Below, in pieces: positions 5,612 to 9,723 of a stretch of 9,723 nt of DNA (position 1 is the first letter of the stretch; every line of letters begins with the position of its first letter). Both the position numbers and the translations under genes were made by a program. The notes under the pieces are model-generated. The model searched no databases. It saw only the letters and a list, made by a program, of their open reading frames with translations, and was not told the origin of the DNA. The stretch comes from an uncultured Lachnospiraceae bacterium (GTDB lineage Bacteria; Bacillota_A; Clostridia; Lachnospirales; Lachnospiraceae), in contig CAJUOF010000181.1 of the NCBI GenBank assembly GCA_910587905.1, positions 1 through 9,723 on the forward strand, read 5' to 3'.

Positions 5612-7720
5612 TCAGTCTTCCTGCTTCTTTTCCTGAGGTACATCCTTCATGGACAGATTGACTCTCCCCATGCGGTCAATCTCCAGAACTTTAACCGTGA
5701 CTTCATCCCCAATCTTCACTACGTCCTCGACTTTTCCAACGCGCTTCTGAGACAGCTTGGAAATGTGAACAAGACCATCCTTATTGGGAGCCAGCTCCAC
5801 GAACGCACCAAAGTTCATAATCCGGACTACCTTTCCGGTCATAATCTCTCCCGGCTCCAAATCATTGACAATCCGATTGATTATGGTGATCGCCCGATTA
5901 ATCATCTCTCTGTCGGTGCCGCATACGGATACGGAGCCGTCGTCCTCAATGTCGATCTTCACGCCGGTCTCGTCGATGATCCGATTGATGACCTTCCCCT
6001 GCTTGCCGACCACATCACCAATCTTTGTAGGATCGATCTGGATCTGTGTGATCTTAGGCGCATACTTGCCAACCTCCGGACGGGGCTCAGCGATCACAGG
6101 CTTCATAACCTCATCTAAAATATAAAGTCTGGCCTCCCTCGTCCTGGCAATCGCCTCCTCGATAATGGGCCTTGTCAGACCATGGATCTTGATGTCCATC
6201 TGGATGGCCGTGATTCCTTTATGGGTTCCGGCCACTTTGAAATCCATGTCACCGAAGAAATCCTCCAATCCCTGGATATCTGTCAGCACGAGATAATCGT
6301 CATCGGAGTCCCCGGTCACCAGACCGCAGGAGATTCCTGCCACTGCGCTCTTGATCGGCACACCTGCCGCCATCAGGGACAGGGAGGACGCACACACACT
6401 GGCCTGAGAGGTCGAACCGTTGGACTCCAGAGTCTCCGACACAGTACGGATCGCATAAGGAAACTCTTCTTCGCTGGGAAGGACCGGAAGAAGTGCCCGC
6501 TCCGCCAGCGCTCCATGGCCGATCTCCCGGCGTCCCGGCCCTCTGCTGGGCTTTGTCTCACCCACGGAATAGGAGGGGAAATTATAATGGTGCATATATC
6601 TCTTGGAGGTCTCATTCTCGTCCAGGCCATCCAGCTTCTGCCGCTCAGAAAGAGGGGCTAAGGTACAAGCGTTTAAGATCTGTGTCTGGCCGCGGGTGAA
6701 CATACCGGAGCCGTGCACTCTGGGAAGCAGATCGATCTCTGCCGCCAAAGGACGGATCTGGGTAATTGCCCGGCCGTCAGGACGCTTATGATCCTTCAGG
6801 ATCATCTTTCGCACGGTCTTTTTCTGGTACTTGTAAAGGGCTTCACCGATCAGCGGCACCCAATCCGGATGCTCCTCCGCGTACCGCTCGGAAAGCTTCT
6901 CGGTCAGTTTCTTGATATTCTCCTCCCGTACCTGCTTCACATCGGTGAACACAGCCTCTTCCATCTCTTCCCCGGTGACAGCCGCCGTCATATCCTCCCA
7001 CAGCTCAGCCGGAATCTCACAGCTCTCATAGGTGTGCTTGGCCTTTCCACACTCGGCCACAATGGTATCGATAAACTTGATGATCTCCTGATTCAGGCTG
7101 TGAGCGGCAAAAATAGCCTCGATCATTTTGTCCTCAGGCACCTCATTGGCCCCCGCCTCAATCATGATCACCTTGTCTCTAGTGGAAGCCACCGTCAGAG
7201 CCAAATCAGAAATCTGCTTCTGGTTCGCCGTCGGGTTGAAAATCAGTTCCCCGTCAATCAACCCCACCTGAGTTGCCGCCGTGGGGCCGTCAAAGGGAAT
7301 ATCCGAAATAGAGACTGCGATGGCAGAACCCAACATAGCAGTCAGCTCCGGGCTGCACTCCGGGTCTACGGACATGACCAGATTGTTTAAGGTCACGTCA
7401 TTTCTGTAATCCTTGGGGAACAGGGGACGCATGGGGCGATCAATCACACGGGCCGTCAGGGTGGCATTCTCCGACGCTTTTCCCTCTCGCCGATTGAAGC
7501 CGCCCGGAATCTTGCCCACCGCGTAAAGCTTCTCCTCGAATTCCACACTCAAGGGAAAGAAATCGATGCCCTCCCTGGGCTTATCTGACGATGTCGCTGT
7601 GGAGAGCACCACCGTATCTCCATAGTGCATAAATGCTGCACCGTTTGCCTGGGCCGCAACACGTCCCACATCAACAGTCAGGGTTCTCCCTGCCAATTCC
7701 ATTGAAAAACTCTTATACAT
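5612..7720 (-). CDS. pnp: Polyribonucleotide nucleotidyltransferase (PNPase)
   Basis: PNPase degrades RNA 3' to 5' with phosphate, releasing nucleoside diphosphates, and can run in reverse to add tails; it is a cytoplasmic trimer that may work with RNA-degradation partners. The 702 residues match the family length (about 700). In order: RNase PH domain 1 (about 1-210), a helical linker (about 210-300), RNase PH domain 2 (about 310-545) with FTRGQTQ (341-347), GHGALAERAL (401-410) and FGDMDFKVAGTH, a KH domain (about 555-615, IGDVVGKQGKVINRI) and an S1 domain (about 625-695, GAFVELAPNKDGLVHISKLS). D487, D493 and K495 align with the E. coli catalytic D486/D492/K494. ATG 7720 follows GGAG by six bases; the frame is open 23 codons further but without a suitable site. 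It lies after rpsO in the same direction. Confidence 0.97.
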   Translation of the reverse strand: MYKSFSMELAGRTLTVDVGRVAAQANGAAFMHYGDTVVLSTATSSDKPREGIDFFPLSVEFEEKLYAVGKIPGGFNRREGKASENATLTARVIDRPMRPLFPKDYRNDVTLNNLVMSVDPECSPELTAMLGSAIAVSISDIPFDGPTAATQVGLIDGELIFNPTANQKQISDLALTVASTRDKVIMIEAGANEVPEDKMIEAIFAAHSLNQEIIKFIDTIVAECGKAKHTYESCEIPAELWEDMTAAVTGEEMEEAVFTDVKQVREENIKKLTEKLSERYAEEHPDWVPLIGEALYKYQKKTVRKMILKDHKRPDGRAITQIRPLAAEIDLLPRVHGSGMFTRGQTQILNACTLAPLSERQKLDGLDENETSKRYMHHYNFPSYSVGETKPSRGPGRREIGHGALAERALLPVLPSEEEFPYAIRTVSETLESNGSTSQASVCASSLSLMAAGVPIKSAVAGISCGLVTGDSDDDYLVLTDIQGLEDFFGDMDFKVAGTHKGITAIQMDIKIHGLTRPIIEEAIARTREARLYILDEVMKPVIAEPRPEVGKYAPKITQIQIDPTKIGDVVGKQGKVINRIIDETGVKIDIEDDGSVSVCGTDREMINRAITIINRIVNDLEPGEIMTGKVVRIMNFGAFVELAPNKDGLVHISKLSQKRVGKVEDVVKIGDEVTVKVLEIDRMGRVNLSMKDVPQEKKQED

Positions 7721-7737
7721 CAGATTCTCCTTTTCTT

Positions 7738-7831
7738 CTTGGAGGCGGAAGACATCGAAACTACTGAAAAAGGCAGGTTTTTTATCCAAAATCTACCCTT
7801 TTCAGTGGTCTCGAATGTAAATTCCGCCAAG
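7738..7831 (-). promoter_or_regulatory. Long leader hairpin upstream of pnp (candidate RNase III / PNPase control site)
   Basis: The spacer folds into one long imperfect stem. The outer part is CTT (7738-7740)/AAG (7829-7831) and GGCGGAA (7744-7750)/TTCCGCC (7822-7828). ACAT (7752-7755)/ATGT (7815-7818) comes next. The inner stem pairs 7756-7781 with 7788-7813: in the pnp-sense RNA about 21 Watson-Crick pairs, 3 G-U and 2 mismatches, with a 6-nt loop. It ends about 8 nt before the GGAG of pnp. In E. coli the rpsO-pnp leader carries a stem-loop cut by RNase III, allowing PNPase to repress its own synthesis. An equivalent role here is an inference from position and shape. Confidence 0.6.
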
Positions 7832-7936
7832 TCTACCAGTTGCTTCTCCCTGGAAAGCCCGCAGGAGTTCTTCCACTCCGTATCCACGCATTGCTTTCGA
7901 GGCAGTTTTCTCTGCACAGGTTTGTGCATGTGAGAA

Positions 7937-7959
7937 CAGGGTGGAATCTCTCCACCCTG
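7937..7959 (-). terminator. Hairpin after rpsO (weak terminator or processing site)
   Basis: CAGGGTGGA (7937-7945) pairs perfectly with TCCACCCTG (7951-7959) around a 5-nt loop, 20 bp past the rpsO stop. The minus-strand tail is TTCTCAC, a poor U-tract, so partial termination with read-through into pnp, or protection of the rpsO 3' end, is more likely than full stop. A second small hairpin TGCACA-GGTT-TGTGCA follows at 7913-7928. Confidence 0.5.
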
Positions 7960-7978
7960 ATGTCCTCATAATCCGTCG

Positions 7979-8245
7979 TTATTTTCTAATGCCAAGGCGT
8001 GCAATCAGCGCACGATACGCTTCGATATCCGTCTTCTTCAGATAGTCCAAAAGTCCACGTCTCTGGCCTACCATTTTCAGAAGTCCTCTCCTGGAGTGGT
8101 GATCCTTCTGATTGACCTTCAGGTGCTCGGTGAGCTCCGTAATCCTGGCGGTCAGAATCGCAATCTGAACCTCCGGAGAACCGGTGTCACCGGGTTTCCT
8201 CCCATAAGCCTCAATAATCTCTGCTTTCTTTTCCTTTGAAATCAT
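7979..8245 (-). CDS. rpsO: 30S ribosomal protein S15 (uS15)
   Basis: S15 binds 16S rRNA in the central domain and is an early assembly protein of the small-subunit platform. The 88 residues match the usual length (about 89), and the sequence carries the family signature: GDTGSPEVQIAILTARI (about 19-35), LTEHLKVNQKDHHSRRGLL (38-56) and the C-terminal LDYLKKTDIEAYRALIARLG. ATG 8245-8243 follows GGAGG (8255-8259) by nine bases. It has its own promoter in the ribF-rpsO gap, a leader of about 85 nt, and a hairpin after the stop. The gene order ribF-rpsO-pnp is widely conserved. S15 represses its own mRNA in several bacteria through leader structures; I could not identify a specific S15 site in this leader. 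Confidence 0.97.
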   Translation of the reverse strand: MISKEKKAEIIEAYGRKPGDTGSPEVQIAILTARITELTEHLKVNQKDHHSRRGLLKMVGQRRGLLDYLKKTDIEAYRALIARLGIRK

Positions 8246-8338
8246 GATCTGTTTCCTCCTTATTCTTTGTCACACCAGATACCAGGTACAGGTTGGAGCC
8301 TCCTTGCACCGGGCATCGGCCGAGTTTCACACCGCTAC

Positions 8339-8367
8339 AGTATATCACATGTATTTCTGATTGTAAA
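8339..8367 (-). promoter_or_regulatory. Promoter of rpsO-pnp
   Basis: The minus strand reads TTTACA (8367-8362), 17 nt, then TATACT (8344-8339), with TG one base before the -10 (extended -10, TGATATACT). This is 5/6 and 5/6 with ideal spacing. The -35 starts 4 bp past the ribF stop, so rpsO-pnp can be transcribed independently of truB-ribF. Confidence 0.8.
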
Positions 8368-8370
8368 CCG

Positions 8371-9327
8371 TTATTTTTCACTCCTCACCACATAATTACC
8401 ACTCTCAAAAAGGCTCCGGCTCTCCCTCGCATCCTTCACAAGCTGCGCCTTCAGTTCCTCCACAGAAGCAAATTTTTGTTCCTTTCTCTGGTAGTGGAAC
8501 AACTGTACATCCAGCGTTTTTCCGTACAAATCTCTGTCAAAATCAAAAATGTAGGTCTCCACTCCTTTTGGATAGTTCCCCTCTATGGTGGGCTTGTACC
8601 CCACATTGGATACGCCCCGATACGTTTTTCCCTCGATCTCTACGGCCGCCGTATAGACACCGTTTGGCGGCAAGAGCTTCTCTCTCGCCGGGATTTGATT
8701 GATGGTGGGCATCCCGAAAGTCCTTCCCAGATGATTGCCGTGGACCACCTCGCCGGTTACCGTGTAGGGATAGCCGAGAAGTTCGTTGACCTGTTCCACA
8801 TGTCCCTGACTGAGTTCTTCCCTCACCAAAGTACTGCTGATAATCCGTCCCTTCGCATCCCGTTCTTTTTCAATCACAGTAAGTTCATAGCCATAGACAT
8901 CGGCAAGCCGTGAAAGAAGCTCCACATTCCCCCGCCTCCGGTAGCCAAAACAAAAGTCCGGTCCTGTAACGATCCGTTTTACCTTGAGCCCCTTCACCAG
9001 GACCTGCTCCACAAAATCTTCTGGCTCCATGTGACAGACCGCCTCCGTGAACGGATATTCCACCAGAGTGCCAAGGCCAAGTCGTTCCATATGAATGCGT
9101 TTCTCCCGTCTCGTCAAGAGTACCGGCTGCATCTCCCTCTCCGTGAAGGTTCTCGGCGGCAGGGAAAAGGTAAATGCCACTGTCTCCAACCCATCTTCGC
9201 CCGCTTTCAGTACCTCTCCAATCAGCTTTCTGTGCCCCAGGTGAAGTCCGTCAAATTTTCCGAGCGTCACTGCAGAGGGCCTGACCCCTGCGGATAAAAG
9301 CTCTGTCTGTCCGGTAATTAATCTCAT
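8371..9327 (-). CDS. ribF: Bifunctional riboflavin kinase / FAD synthetase
   Basis: RibF phosphorylates riboflavin to FMN and adenylates FMN to FAD in the cytoplasm. The 318 residues fit the family (about 310-320). The N-terminal FAD-synthetase domain (about 1-185) has TLGKFDGLHLGHRKLI (21-36, the nucleotidyl-transferase HxGH-type motif), GPDFCFGYRRRGN (122-134) and ISSTLVRE (163-170). The C-terminal flavokinase domain (about 185-310) has GNHLGRTFGMPTIN (197-210), LPPNGVYTA (219-227), NVGYKPTIEG (241-250) and ETYIFDFDRDLYG (257-269). ATG 9327-9325 overlaps the truB TGA as ATGA, and GGAG (9336-9333) lies five bases upstream, so translational coupling with truB is likely. No FMN riboswitch is visible near the start. 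Confidence 0.97.
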   Translation of the reverse strand: MRLITGQTELLSAGVRPSAVTLGKFDGLHLGHRKLIGEVLKAGEDGLETVAFTFSLPPRTFTEREMQPVLLTRREKRIHMERLGLGTLVEYPFTEAVCHMEPEDFVEQVLVKGLKVKRIVTGPDFCFGYRRRGNVELLSRLADVYGYELTVIEKERDAKGRIISSTLVREELSQGHVEQVNELLGYPYTVTGEVVHGNHLGRTFGMPTINQIPAREKLLPPNGVYTAAVEIEGKTYRGVSNVGYKPTIEGNYPKGVETYIFDFDRDLYGKTLDVQLFHYQRKEQKFASVEELKAQLVKDARESRSLFESGNYVVRSEK

Positions 9328-9723
9328 AGCTGCTCCTTTGCTGCTTCTGCCCGCCCGGTAAAGAACAAGGTGTCTGGGCAGTAAAGCTCCCGCTTCCCAT
9401 CATAGGAATAGAGCCCGATAAACGTTCCCCCGTCATCATAAACTCGAATCCTGCCTGATTCTGCTCCGGTGCCGGGATGGCTGCCTGCATGCCTCTCCTC
9501 CAGTTCTGCCCTCCTCATGGGATTTCCGTTATAAAGCCTCTTCCTTGCACACTCTGCCGCAAAAAGGGCCGGATAGAAGGAAAACAGGGCATCTACCGGC
9601 GTCACGGCCGTTCCCAGAGTCCCCGCCTCCCGCATGGCTTCGATCTGTCCCAGCGTTTTTGCCTCCTCCAGGCTAAAATCCGCCACCCTGGTCCGCACCA
9701 GCCTCTCCATACAGCCGCCGCAG
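9324..9723 (-). CDS. truB: tRNA pseudouridine synthase B, C-terminal part (runs off the window)
   Basis: TruB converts U55 in the T loop of tRNAs to pseudouridine. Only the last 132 residues are here; the frame stays open to the window edge. The visible start CGGCMERLVRTRVADFSLEEAKTL matches the conserved TruB segment following the catalytic region (CGxY/CGGxM, LxRTxxGxFxxxxA). The rest is the C-terminal extension with a PUA-like ending (GRIRVYDDGGTFIGLYSYDG). The catalytic aspartate lies upstream, outside the window. An internal ATG at 9710 is not the true start, because coding continues before it in the conserved motif. The TGA at 9326-9324 overlaps the ribF ATG by four bases. This fits the common rbfA-truB-ribF order. 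Confidence 0.92.
   Translation of the reverse strand, partial: CGGCMERLVRTRVADFSLEEAKTLGQIEAMREAGTLGTAVTPVDALFSFYPALFAAECARKRLYNGNPMRRAELEERHAGSHPGTGAESGRIRVYDDGGTFIGLYSYDGKRELYCPDTLFFTGRAEAAKEQL

Noticed and set aside
6713..7390. 225-codon plus-strand open frame
   Set aside because: It is antisense to pnp coding sequence; it shows no protein family features and has no ribosome binding site.
7721..7789. 23-residue N-terminal extension of PNPase
   Set aside because: It lies within the leader hairpin and lacks a Shine-Dalgarno; MYKSFSMELAGRTL after GGAG is the expected PNPase start.
7720..7933. Two opposite-strand ORFs of 64-69 codons sharing a near-identical peptide (ETTEKGRF...NLPFSVVS)
   Set aside because: The shared peptide is a by-product of the long inverted repeat; the RNA hairpin explains both, and neither has a ribosome site.
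8293..8913. 206-codon plus-strand open frame
   Set aside because: It is antisense to ribF and crosses the rpsO promoter; no recognisable product.
1..9723. CRISPR array, prophage, defence or biosynthetic cluster
   Set aside because: No regularly spaced repeats, cas genes, phage structural genes or biosynthetic enzymes are visible; apart from the IS, the window is ordinary chromosomal content.

Overview
This window looks like the end of an assembly contig from a Lachnospiraceae-type member of the Clostridia (Firmicutes/Bacillota). The evidence is strong GGAGG ribosome binding sites, Firmicutes-style promoters, a DUF5688-like gene (a family I associate with Lachnospiraceae), and the order truB-ribF-rpsO-pnp. 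I cannot assign a species. The first 32 bases are not genomic: they match the Illumina TruSeq read-1 adapter.

Layout. From 33 to about 1195 lies a decayed IS3-family insertion sequence on the minus strand, with orfA and orfB in the -1 frame arrangement, its own near-consensus promoter, a stop codon in orfA and a frameshift in orfB. Its far end is lost at the contig edge. Next comes an unrecognised 81-residue minus-strand ORF that ends a few bases from the IS boundary. A 315-bp AT-rich gap (1446-1760) carries a perfect 20-bp palindrome and a probable queA terminator. queA (tRNA queuosine synthesis) follows at 1761-2786, and upstream of it a membrane-anchored protein with two SH3b domains at 2879-4183, with an intrinsic terminator between the two. 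Divergent promoters at 4239-4344 then serve the SH3b gene (minus) and a tRNA-Arg(CCG) gene (plus). A DUF5688-like gene follows the tRNA on the plus strand.

The DUF5688-like gene and pnp converge on a dense cluster of inverted repeats (5472-5594) that includes the stop codon of the DUF5688-like gene. The rest is a conserved translation and RNA-metabolism block on the minus strand. In transcription order it reads truB (3' part), ribF (ATGA overlap), then a strong promoter, rpsO, and pnp. The 258-nt rpsO-pnp spacer holds a very long imperfect hairpin just before the pnp ribosome binding site, in the place where enterobacterial pnp mRNA carries its RNase III/PNPase autocontrol structure.

I saw no clear new multi-gene system such as defence, a biosynthetic cluster or CRISPR. 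The observations most worth following are the rpsO-pnp leader hairpin, the composite palindromic repeat at 5472-5594, the 20-bp palindrome at 1606-1625, and the adapter contamination at the contig end.
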